From: VYFG01 sp965204165
Lineage (GTDB): Bacteria; Pseudomonadota; Gammaproteobacteria; Arenicellales; Poriferihabitantaceae
DNA length: 64,000 bases
Assembly: GCA_965204165.1 (NCBI GenBank)
Contig: OZ241969.1
Span: forward strand, 2,294,001-2,358,000
Direction: 5' to 3'
The first letter of the stretch is position 1. Each line of letters starts with the position of its first letter. The position numbers and the translations under genes were made by a program. Shown here piece after piece: positions 16,470 through 25,012 of this stretch. Under the pieces are notes generated by a model, which was not told where the DNA came from, searched no databases, and was given only the letters and a program-made list of their open reading frames with translations.

Positions 16470-17068
16470 TCGGATTCCTGCGGGGAACCCTGCTGCAGAA
16501 AATGCCCCCATTCCTGGTCCTGGACGTGGGCGGCGTGGGATACGAACTGGAGGCCCCCATGACCACGTTCTACGATCTGCCGGGCGAGCAGGAGGAGGTC
16601 TCCCTGTTCACCCACCTGCTGGTGCGGGAGGATGCCCAACTCCTGTTCGGTTTCTCCGATCCCTCCCAGAGGGGGCTGTTCAGGAGCCTACTCAGGGTCA
16701 GCGGCGTGGGGCCAAGAGTCGGACTTGCCATCCTGTCCACCCTGACCGTCGGCCAGTTTGTCCAGTGTGTACGCCGCCAGGATGCCAGGTCACTGACGGT
16801 CGTGCCGGGAATCGGCCAGAAGACCGCCGAGCGGATGCTGCTCGACATGCGTGACCGGATCGACCTGGATTCCCTGGTGGACACGGCCGGCGCGGACCCG
16901 ACGTCCGGACGGGCCGCGCATAACCCGGTTGACGACGCCGTGGGCGCCCTGGTGGCGCTGGGATACCGCGCCCCCGATGCAAACCGGGCGGTCCGCGCGG
17001 TGGAGGACCAGTGCGACGGTCGTGAAGACCTGATCAGGCTCGCCCTCAAGATGCTCAGCAACCGGTAG
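16466..17068 (+). CDS. ruvA: Holliday junction DNA helicase subunit RuvA
   Basis: The protein has 200 residues. It binds the four-way junction and loads RuvB. The OB-fold N-terminus (MIGFLRGTLLQ, LDVGGVGYELEAP) is followed by helix-hairpin-helix motifs (VSGVGPRVGLAIL, VPGIGQKTAERMLLDM) and the C-terminal RuvB-contacting domain (DDAVGALVALGY). The start overlaps ruvC by ATGA, which indicates translational coupling. Confidence 0.97.
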   Translation: MIGFLRGTLLQKMPPFLVLDVGGVGYELEAPMTTFYDLPGEQEEVSLFTHLLVREDAQLLFGFSDPSQRGLFRSLLRVSGVGPRVGLAILSTLTVGQFVQCVRRQDARSLTVVPGIGQKTAERMLLDMRDRIDLDSLVDTAGADPTSGRAAHNPVDDAVGALVALGYRAPDANRAVRAVEDQCDGREDLIRLALKMLSNR

Positions 17069-17079
17069 CGGCCAGGATC

Positions 17080-18144
17080 ATGAGCAAGGCCAATCCCCTG
17101 TTGTCCCCCGACGCCGGCGCCGACTCCCCCGAGGAGCAGAAGCTGGACCGCAGCCTGCGCCCCACGCGGCTCGATGACTTCATCGGTCAGCCGCGCACGA
17201 AGGAGCAGCTGGAGATCTTCATCCATGCCGCCCGCAAACGCGGCGAGGCGCTGGATCACGTGCTGGTCTTCGGCCCCCCTGGGCTGGGGAAGACCACCCT
17301 GGCCAACATTATCGCCAGGGAGATGGAAGCCCGGCTGCGCCAGACATCCGGGCCGGTGCTGGAGAAGGCGGGAGATCTCGCGGCGATCCTCACCAACCTC
17401 GAGCCCAATGACGTGCTGTTCATCGATGAGATCCATCGCATGAGCCCCGCCATCGAGGAGATCCTGTATCCCGCCATGGAGGACTACCGGCTCGACATCA
17501 TGATCGGCGAGGGCCCCGCGGCGCGATCCATCAAGCTGGACCTGCCGGCGTTCACCCTGGTGGGCGCCACCACCAGGGCCGGATTGCTGACGTCGCCGCT
17601 GCGGGACCGCTTCGGTATTGTCCACAGGCTCCAGTTCTACACCATCGAAGAACTGGGACGTATTGTCGAACGCTCGGCGCGGCTCCTTGAACTGTCGTTC
17701 GACAATGGCGGCGTGGAAGCCGTGGCGGCCCGTTCACGCGGCACCCCGAGAATCGCGAACCGGCTGCTGAGGAGGGTTCGGGATTATGCCGAGGTGCGCT
17801 CGGACGGCTTCATCAACCGGGAAGTCGCGGATGCCGCGCTGGACATGCTGGAGGTGGACCGGTACGGTCTAGATGCCCTGGACCGCAGCATGCTGCTGGC
17901 CATCATGACCAAGTTCGACGGCGGCCCGGTGGGTATCGACAGCATCTCCGCAGCCATCGGCGAGGAACGCGACACGATCGAGGACGTGGTGGAACCCTAC
18001 CTGATCCAGCAGGGATTCCTCATGCGGACCCCCCGGGGCCGAATGGCGACCAGCAATGCCTGGCGCCACCTGGGCATGGAGATGCCCGGAGACGTCGCCG
18101 GCCGGCAGCAGGAACTGATGCCGGATGACGGGGACGGAAAATGA
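17080..18144 (+). CDS. ruvB: Holliday junction branch migration ATPase RuvB
   Basis: The protein has 354 residues. It is an AAA+ hexameric motor. LRPTRLDDFIGQ opens the AAA+ core, Walker A is GPPGLGKTTLAN, Walker B DVLFIDEIHRM, sensor 1 GATTRAGLLTSPLRDRFG with the arginine finger, followed by the C-terminal winged helix (YLIQQGFLMRTPRGR). It follows ruvA by 11 bp in the same operon. Confidence 0.97.
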   Translation: MSKANPLLSPDAGADSPEEQKLDRSLRPTRLDDFIGQPRTKEQLEIFIHAARKRGEALDHVLVFGPPGLGKTTLANIIAREMEARLRQTSGPVLEKAGDLAAILTNLEPNDVLFIDEIHRMSPAIEEILYPAMEDYRLDIMIGEGPAARSIKLDLPAFTLVGATTRAGLLTSPLRDRFGIVHRLQFYTIEELGRIVERSARLLELSFDNGGVEAVAARSRGTPRIANRLLRRVRDYAEVRSDGFINREVADAALDMLEVDRYGLDALDRSMLLAIMTKFDGGPVGIDSISAAIGEERDTIEDVVEPYLIQQGFLMRTPRGRMATSNAWRHLGMEMPGDVAGRQQELMPDDGDGK

Positions 18145-18211
18145 CCGGCGCCGCGCGTCATTCAGCAACTGTTCATCCGACGGCAATACATTGCAGCGTG
18201 GGGCGGTAGAA

Positions 18212-18631
18212 ATGGCCACTGGGTCCGTCTATTCACTACCGGTTACAATCAACTATGAGGATACCGATGCCGCCGGCGTGGTGTATTACGCCAACTACCT
18301 TGCCTACATGGAACGGGCACGCAACGCCTGCTTGCGCGCGGCGGGCCTGCCCCTGACCGTCGTCCGGGATGAGCACAACGCGGTGTTCGTGGTCACCGAA
18401 GTCCGCCTGCGCTACCGCAAGCCGGCGATGCTTGATGACGTGATCAGCGTGACCCTGGAAGTGGATGAATTGCGCGGCGCCTCGGTAACCTTCATCCATC
18501 ACGTCCTGCGCGGTGAGGAATTGCTCGTGGACGGACAGGTCCGCCTGGGTATTCTCAGCGGCGACACCTGTGTGCCGTGCAGAATACCCGACGTTGTCCG
18601 GCAAGTCCTGGACAGGCACCGGATACAATAG
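18212..18631 (+). CDS. ybgC: Tol-Pal system acyl-CoA thioesterase YbgC
   Basis: The protein has 139 residues with a hotdog fold. The 4-hydroxybenzoyl-CoA thioesterase signature YEDTDAAGVVYYANYLAYMERAR contains the catalytic Asp. The start at 18212 matches family length; the longer frame from 18125 overlaps ruvB and adds 29 unconserved residues. It is the first gene of the ybgC-tolQRAB-pal-cpoB cluster and probably acts on acyl-CoA or acyl carrier protein substrates at the inner membrane. Confidence 0.9.
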   Translation: MATGSVYSLPVTINYEDTDAAGVVYYANYLAYMERARNACLRAAGLPLTVVRDEHNAVFVVTEVRLRYRKPAMLDDVISVTLEVDELRGASVTFIHHVLRGEELLVDGQVRLGILSGDTCVPCRIPDVVRQVLDRHRIQ

Positions 18632-18698
18632 GCCGCCGATCCCGGGCATTCATCCGCCGGAGTAAATCACCCCGACCAAGGCAACCCCGAAAAGCAAA

Positions 18699-19406
18699 AT
18701 GCCGATCAACATACCTGTCAATCCGGATGGAGGGCTGTCCGTACTGCATCTGATCCTCGGCGCCAGCTGGCTGGTACAGGCCGTGATGGTGATCCTCTTA
18801 CTTGCTTCCGTGATTTCGTGGTTCATGATCGATCGCAAGCGCAGTTCCTACAAGCGGTACATGCGCATTGCCGACGACTTCGAGGACGAGTTCTGGTCGG
18901 GCGGGGAAATGAGCCGGATCTACCAGAAATGGAGCAACGAGGGTGTCAGCGAGGGCATCGTCAACATCTTCATCGCAGGTTTCCGGGAATACAACCGGCT
19001 GGTGCAGAAGACCCATGTGAACCGAACGGAAATGGTGGACGGCGTCCACCGTTCCATGCGGGTGGCGCTGAGCCGGGAAGTCGACCATCTGGAAACCAAC
19101 CTGTCCTTCCTCGCCACCGTCGGCTCCATCAGTCCGTATATCGGCCTGTTTGGCACCGTCTGGGGGATCATGAATTCCTTCATGGATCTGGGCGTCCAGC
19201 AGCAGGTTACCATCGCCACGGTGGCGCCGGGCATTGCCGAGGCGCTGATCGCGACGGCCATGGGACTGTTCGCGGCCATTCCGGCGGTCGTGGCGTACAA
19301 CCGGTTCGCCCATATTGCGGAAAAGCTGACCACCCGCTACGAAGTGTTCATGGAGGAGTTCGTGAGCATCGTCAATCGCCAGGACATCTCGAACAAGGTC
19401 CAATGA
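18699..19406 (+). CDS. tolQ: TolQ, inner-membrane proton channel subunit of Tol-Pal
   Basis: The protein has 235 residues. It is an ExbB/MotA-like protein with three membrane segments: near the N-terminus (about 20-45; WLVQAVMVILLLASVISWFM) and two central ones (about 130-200; SISPYIGLFGTVWGIMNSF and GIAEALIATAMGLFAAIPAV). It uses the proton gradient with TolR to energise TolA during outer-membrane constriction. The stop overlaps the tolR start (ATGA). Confidence 0.96.
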   Translation: MPINIPVNPDGGLSVLHLILGASWLVQAVMVILLLASVISWFMIDRKRSSYKRYMRIADDFEDEFWSGGEMSRIYQKWSNEGVSEGIVNIFIAGFREYNRLVQKTHVNRTEMVDGVHRSMRVALSREVDHLETNLSFLATVGSISPYIGLFGTVWGIMNSFMDLGVQQQVTIATVAPGIAEALIATAMGLFAAIPAVVAYNRFAHIAEKLTTRYEVFMEEFVSIVNRQDISNKVQ

Positions 19407-19828
19407 GCCAGACTCGTTACGGTCGCAAGAAACGGCTCATGAGTGAGATCAACGTGGTGCCGTATATCGACGTCATGCTGGTCCTGTTGGTGATCTTCAT
19501 GATCACCGCCCCGTTGCTCAGCACGGGGGTCAAGGTGGATTTGCCGGAATCGGAAGCGGAGATATTTCCCAGCGATGAGGAAGAGCCGTTCGTGGTGACC
19601 GTGGATTCTGCAGGCAACCTGTATGTCAACGACAACGAGGAGGCTGTACAGGATCCGGAGGATGTGACCCGGCAGGTCAGGGCGGTGTTGTCGCGGAATC
19701 CGAATCTGCCATTCCTGGTGAGGGGGGACACCAAGGCGGACTATGGTTACGTGGTGGAAGCCATGGTGCTTTTGCAGAATGCCGGGGTGGAGTCTGTTGG
19801 GCTGGTGACCGAGACGCCGGGAACTTGA
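19403..19828 (+). CDS. tolR: TolR, proton channel subunit of Tol-Pal
   Basis: The protein has 141 residues in the ExbD family. A single membrane helix (about 20-42) contains the protonatable Asp23 in VVPYIDVMLVLLVIFMIT, the same position as in E. coli. The periplasmic domain ends with VVEAMVLLQNAGVESVGLVT. It overlaps tolQ at its start and tolA at its end. Confidence 0.96.
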   Translation: MSQTRYGRKKRLMSEINVVPYIDVMLVLLVIFMITAPLLSTGVKVDLPESEAEIFPSDEEEPFVVTVDSAGNLYVNDNEEAVQDPEDVTRQVRAVLSRNPNLPFLVRGDTKADYGYVVEAMVLLQNAGVESVGLVTETPGT

Positions 19829-21012
19829 TCAGAGAGAGACTGCGAAGGATAGGTTCCTGGACCAGGGCTGCCCTGTTTACCCTGTTCATTCATGGCGTAA
19901 TCATCTATCTCATCTTGTTTGGTCTCAGTCTTCACCAGGAAAAGCTTGAAGCCGAGGGCAGACCCGTGCAGGCAGTCGTGGTGGATCAGCAGGAACTGGA
20001 CAGGAACAAGGAAGAAGAGAAACGCAAACTGGAGGAACTGGAACGCAAGCGCAAGGAAGAGGAGCAGCGCCTGGCCGAGGAGAAAAGGCGCCTGGAGGAG
20101 GAACAGCGCCTGGCCGAAGAGCAAGAACGCAGGGAGGAGGAACAACGCCTGGCCGAGGAACGGCGCCTGGCAGAGGAGCAGGAACGCATCGAGGAGGAAC
20201 GCAAGCGGCGGGAATCCATACTCAGCAACTGTGAGAAGCTGGTTCTGGAAGAGGAACAGTCAGGGGAGGTGAACCACGACCTGGACGGGCTTTGCGAGAA
20301 AGAGCGACAGGCGCTGAAGGAGCAGCGTGCCAGGGAAGAGCGGCAAAGGGAAGAGGAACGCCAGCGCCAGGAAGAAGAGAAGCAGCGCAAGGCCGAGGAA
20401 GAGCAGAAACGGCAGGAAGAGGCGGAAAGGAAGCGCAAGGCCGAGGAAGAGCAAAAGCAGAAGGAAGAGGCGGAGCGGAAGCGCAAGGCCGAGGAGGAGC
20501 GGAAGCGGCAGGAAGAGGCGGAGCGGAAGCGCAAGGCCGAGGAAGAGCAAAAGCAGAAGGAAGAGGCGGAGCGGAAGCGCAAGGCCGAGGAAGAGCGGAA
20601 GCGCAAGGAAGAGGCAGAGAGAAAACGCAAGGAGGAGGCCGAACGCCTTCTGGCCGAGCAGAAGCTGAAGGAACAGCTTGCCGCGGAGCAAGAGGCTCGG
20701 CTGGCAGCGGATACGAAGAAGGCCGCGGCCAATGCCCTGTCCGCCGCCGCAGGCCGGATCCGCTCGTCCATCGAAGCCAACTGGCGTCGCCCGGGGGCCA
20801 GTCTTCGTGGACTGAAGGTGGTGATCGAACTGCGGGTAGGCCGCAACGGGGAAGTGCAGAAAGCCCGCATTGTCACGAGCAGTGGAGATCTCCGGTTCGA
20901 CGAATCCGCGGAATTGGCTGTCCAGAAGGCCTCGCCTTTGCCAATACCGAAAGAACCGGAGTATTATGACCACATCAAAGAGTTTCGTATTGAATTCAAT
21001 CCGGATGAGTAA
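19825..21012 (+). CDS. tolA: TolA, trans-periplasmic spanning protein
   Basis: The protein has 395 residues from a TTG start that overlaps tolR. One N-terminal membrane helix (about 12-36; ALFTLFIHGVIIYLILFG) is followed by a very long charged coiled coil (about 45-290) with KAEEE-type repeats. The C-terminal globular domain (about 297-395; IRSSIEANWRRP, FNPDE) contacts TolB and Pal. A short break in the coil (ILSNCEKLVLEEE...LDGLCEKE, about 132-155) contains a cysteine pair that could form a disulfide; this is unusual but inferred. tolB starts within its last codons. Confidence 0.93.
   Translation: MIRERLRRIGSWTRAALFTLFIHGVIIYLILFGLSLHQEKLEAEGRPVQAVVVDQQELDRNKEEEKRKLEELERKRKEEEQRLAEEKRRLEEEQRLAEEQERREEEQRLAEERRLAEEQERIEEERKRRESILSNCEKLVLEEEQSGEVNHDLDGLCEKERQALKEQRAREERQREEERQRQEEEKQRKAEEEQKRQEEAERKRKAEEEQKQKEEAERKRKAEEERKRQEEAERKRKAEEEQKQKEEAERKRKAEEERKRKEEAERKRKEEAERLLAEQKLKEQLAAEQEARLAADTKKAAANALSAAAGRIRSSIEANWRRPGASLRGLKVVIELRVGRNGEVQKARIVTSSGDLRFDESAELAVQKASPLPIPKEPEYYDHIKEFRIEFNPDE
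20385..20640 (+). repeat. 48-bp coding repeats in tolA
   Basis: About five tandem 48-bp units encode a 16-residue module of the form KAEEExKxxEEAERKR. Pairs of units form a near-exact 96-bp repeat (starts near 20431 and 20527). Such repeats can change copy number by slippage or recombination and so alter the reach of TolA across the periplasm. Confidence 0.8.
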
Positions 21013-22336
21013 GACTTTCAGATACATGTCCCGATTCGATGGCAGGGCCGCCCTGGTCCTGATTTTGCTGTTGCTTGTGCCCTTCAGGGCAACCGCGGTA
21101 TTCACCATCGAGATCAAGGAGGGGGTGGAGGCTGGTATTCCGATCGCGGTCGTGCCCTTCGGGCTCCAGGGCGTTGACGGTCTGGAGCATTTGCCGGCTG
21201 ACATCATCCAGTCCGATCTGGGAATAAGCGGCAAGTTCGAGCCCATTTCCCGGAATTCCTTTCTCAGCCGGCCGACGGACCTGAAATCGGTGCAGTACAA
21301 GGACTGGCGCCTGATCAAGGCCGAGGTGCTGGTGGTGGGAAAGGTGATCAACATCGGCAACGGGCAGTACGAGGTGCGCTTTCGCCTGATTGACGTCTTT
21401 CGCGAACGGCAGCTGGTGGGACAGAAGTTCCTGGTGCCGGTGAACCGCCTTCGAAGGGTGTCGCACCAGATCAGCGATCTCATCTACCAGCATTTCACCG
21501 GGAAACCCGGTGCTTTTGACACCAAGATCGCCTATGTGCATGTAGAGGGCGAGGATCCGGACCGGGTATTCAAGCTGCAGATTGCGGACTCCGACGGCTA
21601 CAACCCGAAGACAGTACTCCAGTCATCGCAACCCATCCTGTCCCCGGCGTGGTCTCCGGACGGGAACTGGATCAGCTACGTCTCCTTTGAAAGGAAACGT
21701 TCCATGATCTATGTGCAGAACGTATGGAGCGGGGAACGGGAGCTCATTTCCGAGTTCCAGGGCATCAACAGTGCGCCGGCCTGGTCGCCCGACGGGCGAC
21801 GCCTTGCCGTCACCCTGTCCAAGGACGGCAACCCCGATATCTACATCTATAGCCGGGACGACGGCAGCCTGCGTCGCATGACCACCCATCCGGCCATCGA
21901 TACCGAGGCATCGTTCTCTCCGGACGGCAGGATGCTGGTGTTCGCCTCGGGACGTGCCGGCCCCCCCCAGATCTATGAGATGTCCGTGGCGGGTGGAGAA
22001 CCCCGAAGGCTCACGACCGGACAGTACAACGCCGGGCCTTCCTATTCGCCGGACGGGAAGACCATCGTATTGATTACGGATCAGGGCAACGGATTTCGAG
22101 TTGGGATATACTCGAACGAGGATCGAACCGGAACCGTAAAAGAGCTGACCGATACCACCCAGGATGAATCCCCGGCCTTCGCTCCCAACGGAGAAATGAT
22201 CATCTACGCCACCCAACAGGGCGGTAAAAGCCTGCTGGCCGTGGTGTCCACGGACGGCTCGGTAAAGCAAACCCTGCGATTCCAGCAGGGTTCCGTCAGA
22301 GAACCAGTGTGGTCCCCCTTTAACCGCAAACTGTAG
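21005..22336 (+). CDS. tolB: TolB, periplasmic beta-propeller protein
   Basis: The protein has 443 residues from the ATG at 21005, which overlaps tolA by 8 bp. A signal peptide (hydrophobic AALVLILLLLVP, cleavage near TAV-FTIE) is followed by the N-terminal domain (IAVVPFG...DIIQSDL) and a six-blade propeller with repeated SPAWSPDG, SAPAWSPDG, ASFSPDG, PSYSPDG and PAFAPNG motifs. It docks on Pal and TolA. Confidence 0.95.
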   Translation: MSKTFRYMSRFDGRAALVLILLLLVPFRATAVFTIEIKEGVEAGIPIAVVPFGLQGVDGLEHLPADIIQSDLGISGKFEPISRNSFLSRPTDLKSVQYKDWRLIKAEVLVVGKVINIGNGQYEVRFRLIDVFRERQLVGQKFLVPVNRLRRVSHQISDLIYQHFTGKPGAFDTKIAYVHVEGEDPDRVFKLQIADSDGYNPKTVLQSSQPILSPAWSPDGNWISYVSFERKRSMIYVQNVWSGERELISEFQGINSAPAWSPDGRRLAVTLSKDGNPDIYIYSRDDGSLRRMTTHPAIDTEASFSPDGRMLVFASGRAGPPQIYEMSVAGGEPRRLTTGQYNAGPSYSPDGKTIVLITDQGNGFRVGIYSNEDRTGTVKELTDTTQDESPAFAPNGEMIIYATQQGGKSLLAVVSTDGSVKQTLRFQQGSVREPVWSPFNRKL

Positions 22337-22344
22337 AGGCAAAC

Positions 22345-22923
22345 ATGCGCAACTTACTTTCCTATCTCCTGATCGCCTGTGTAGGTGTGATACTTGCAGG
22401 CTGCGGTGGCCGTGCACCCGTGGACACCGTGGATGAGTATACCGAGATCGAGGTAGTGGATGGCACGGCCGGAGCCAGCACTGCGGGAATAGCCGAGGAT
22501 GACACGGAGCCGGTTGTCAGCGGACTGGGTGGCGAAACCACCGGTGAACAGGCCGATGAGGCGGCCGTCAGCGACGGGGGCGGCGACAGCCTGCTGGACA
22601 AGCGTATCGTGTACTTTGAATACAACAGCAGCCTCCTGACCCTGGAGGCCGAGACCGTGGTGCAGGCCCACGCCCAATACCTGGTTTCCAACCCCGGCAT
22701 CCAGATCATCCTGGAAGGTCACGCGGATGAACGGGGGACCCGGGAATACAACCTGGCGCTTGGAGAAGACCGCGCCAAATCCGTGGCCAATGTCCTGGAA
22801 GTCCGGGGAGTGGGTTCAGGCCGGATACAGATCGTGTCCTATGGCGAGGAGCGGCCGGTGGCCCTTGGGAGCGACGAGGCCGCGTGGGCCCTCAACCGGC
22901 GGGTGGAGATACTCTACCAGTAA
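22345..22923 (+). CDS. pal: Pal, peptidoglycan-associated lipoprotein
   Basis: The protein has 192 residues. The lipobox LAGC puts the lipidated Cys at residue 20. An acidic linker (about 25-90) precedes the OmpA-like domain with IVYFEYNSS, EGHADERGTREYNLALGEDR (peptidoglycan-binding D and R), SYGEERP and LNRRVEILY. It anchors the outer membrane to peptidoglycan and is released by TolB. Confidence 0.95.
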   Translation: MRNLLSYLLIACVGVILAGCGGRAPVDTVDEYTEIEVVDGTAGASTAGIAEDDTEPVVSGLGGETTGEQADEAAVSDGGGDSLLDKRIVYFEYNSSLLTLEAETVVQAHAQYLVSNPGIQIILEGHADERGTREYNLALGEDRAKSVANVLEVRGVGSGRIQIVSYGEERPVALGSDEAAWALNRRVEILYQ

Positions 22924-23119
22924 TTCGGGCATGGACGGACGTCGTATAGACTCAATACCCATCCGTCGGTCCACCAGTCGAACCGTATTGCCGGAGGGTG
23001 GCCGGGCCTGGATGGACCCGGCGGACCATGCGGAAGAGTGCGGCTTCGATCGTGAAATTGACCCATACATGCAGCTCATGGCGTGGTAGGCCATGAGCTT
23101 GAAGATGCGAGGCAGCAAC

Positions 23120-24154
23120 ATGTCAAAATTCAACCTGCCAGCCTGTCCGGCATGGCGAATACCGTCTGTATTGTCCATGTTCACGGCAATGGTCCTCGTG
23201 CAGGGGGCGGGTTCCCCGGTCCTCGCCGCGGAGCCCGAGGTGGTGGTATCAGAGGTGAAGGTGGCGCAAGCACAGCAACAGCCGGCTCAGCCGGTTCAGC
23301 AGGTTCAGCCGCTGCCACAGCCGAACTTCGAGATGATCCGGGCACTGTATGAACTCACCGCCCTAAAGGAGGAACTGAAGGTTCTCCGGAACCGGGTGGA
23401 GGAGATGCATTTCAAGCAGGAGATTGGCGCGCGGCGTCAACAGGACCTCATCCTGGACATGGACCGCCGCCTGACCGACCTTGAACAGAACCAACAGGAA
23501 TTCCTGGACCGCCTGGAGGCATTGGCATCCGTCCCGTTGCCCACCTCGGAAGAAATCCCGCCTGAAGGCGGGGCCATTGCGGATGACGCAACCGACGCGG
23601 CCGCGGGCACCGGTGAGACAGTGGCGGGGCAGACGCCCCAGGGCGACGTTCCTGAAGAAGATGACGGGCAGGCCGGCGGTACGGACCCCGTCGACACAGT
23701 CACCGTGTCCAGCGCCCGCCCGGAGCCGGATGACACCCCTGTCGGCAGTGGCACCGGCAGTGTTTCCCTCAATGAGCAGGATGCCTACGACGCCGCGTTC
23801 GAGGCGCTCAAGCAGAGTCGATACCAGGACGCCATAGAACAGTTCCAGGCCCTCGTGAATACCTGGCCCGAAAGCCAGTTGGCCGATGATTCCTTTTACT
23901 GGATGTCCGAGGCGTACTACGTCACCAGGGAATTCGAGGCTGCGCTGAACGGCTTTCGCACGCTTGTCCAGCGATATCCCGGCAGTTCCCGAGTACCGGA
24001 AGCAATGCTCAAGGTGGGTTACATCCAGTACGACATCGGTGCCTACGATGAGGCGGCGAAAACCTTCGAGAATATCCTGGCGCGCTTTCCCGGTCACCAG
24101 GTGACGGTTTCCGCGTCGATCCGCCTGCGGCGGATCAAGCAGACGATCCAGTAA
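23120..24154 (+). CDS. cpoB: CpoB (YbgF), cell division coordinator
   Basis: The protein has 344 residues from the ATG at 23120, preferred over 23093 because GAGG lies 8 bases ahead. A signal peptide is followed by a Gln/Pro-rich linker, a trimerising coiled coil (about 68-135), an acidic linker, and a C-terminal TPR domain (about 220-340) with AYDAAFEALKQSRYQDAIEQF, DDSFYWMSEAYY and AYDEAAKTFENILARFPGH. It links Tol-Pal to PBP1B-driven wall synthesis. The 196 bp between pal and cpoB carry no gene. Confidence 0.9.
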   Translation: MSKFNLPACPAWRIPSVLSMFTAMVLVQGAGSPVLAAEPEVVVSEVKVAQAQQQPAQPVQQVQPLPQPNFEMIRALYELTALKEELKVLRNRVEEMHFKQEIGARRQQDLILDMDRRLTDLEQNQQEFLDRLEALASVPLPTSEEIPPEGGAIADDATDAAAGTGETVAGQTPQGDVPEEDDGQAGGTDPVDTVTVSSARPEPDDTPVGSGTGSVSLNEQDAYDAAFEALKQSRYQDAIEQFQALVNTWPESQLADDSFYWMSEAYYVTREFEAALNGFRTLVQRYPGSSRVPEAMLKVGYIQYDIGAYDEAAKTFENILARFPGHQVTVSASIRLRRIKQTIQ

Positions 24155-24336
24155 AGTGGCATTGATTCCGTGCCCGCGGACGAGTTCGGTCGGCCGATTG
24201 CGAATGGGTATTGTAGTGTTTGACACCCATGGGGGAGATCGGGATAATCGCGCCTCCCGGGGCCACCCCGGTCCGACGGTTCTGTCATATCCCACCATTC
24301 ACTATCGGCCCGGCCGGTTCTTGGAAATACCCGGGA

Positions 24337-24342
24337 TACAAT
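24337..24342 (+). promoter_or_regulatory. Likely -10 element of tRNA-Lys
   Basis: TACAAT lies 16 bp before the tRNA and is followed by a GC-rich discriminator typical of stable RNA promoters. I see no good -35 at the right distance, so confidence is low. Confidence 0.35.
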
Positions 24343-24358
24343 CCGCGGTGCAATGATC

Positions 24359-24434
24359 GGGGCGTTAGCTCAGTCGGTAGAGCAGTTGACTTTTAATCAA
24401 TTGGTCGCAGGTTCGATTCCTGCACGCCCCACCA
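24359..24434 (+). tRNA. tRNA-Lys(UUU), CCA encoded
   Basis: A 76-nt cloverleaf. The acceptor stem GGGGCGT / ACGCCCC pairs fully, the D arm has GCTC...GAGC, the anticodon TTT is at 24392-24394 in loop CTTTTAA, and the T arm is GCAGG-TTCGATT-CCTGC. The 3' ACCA is encoded. tRNA-Lys after cpoB is the same order as in E. coli. Confidence 0.97.
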
Positions 24435-25012
24435 ACCACAGTCCGTTCGAAATCCGAAGTCCTTGTTGATCAGTTGCTCCGGTATCCGGCTCCCGGGCCG
24501 TCACGGAAAACCCCCTTTCGGTCTCCACCGTATGCGGGGAGACACATGGGACAAGCACCTCCACACCATAGGCCAAGGTATCGGAATTTTTCTCTTCTCG
24601 GAATTGCTCCGGTGGAGGTTGAACTGTGCTTCACGGGCACCTTGGAAAAACTTGCCGTGGCCCATCGGGTTACGGTACGGATACCGTGTCGCCCCTGTTT
24701 CGACCCCGTTTCTTCCCGGTTCGCGCCATGCGGCATTACCGGCATTCCCCATGTCGTTGACAATCCGTTCGGGCCGTCATTATCATCGAAATTCCCCTGT
24801 ACCAGGCAGTGGGTCCAGTCAGTTGGGACGTTGGAGAATCCCGATTCTGCACCGGACGGATACCAGCCGGGATTTCATCCGGGACAGGAACTTCGATCCT
24901 GTTCCCCAACCCGAAGCTCAGACATGCTGAAACAGTTCCAATCCAACCGCAGTGTCCGCCGGCTTCGTCAGCATGCTTACGATTTCACCGTGCCGACGCC
25001 GGATCGACACTG
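24435..25012. other. 578-bp region without a recognisable gene
   Basis: I see no tRNA 3'-end repeat that would mark an attachment site, no other RNA gene, and only frames with no recognisable composition or motifs. The promoter of the flavin reductase gene presumably lies at its right end. Confidence 0.5.

Noticed and set aside
24359..25012. tRNA-Lys as an integration site for an island
   Set aside because: No second copy of the tRNA 3' end was found downstream and no integrase is adjacent; gene order matches other gammaproteobacteria.
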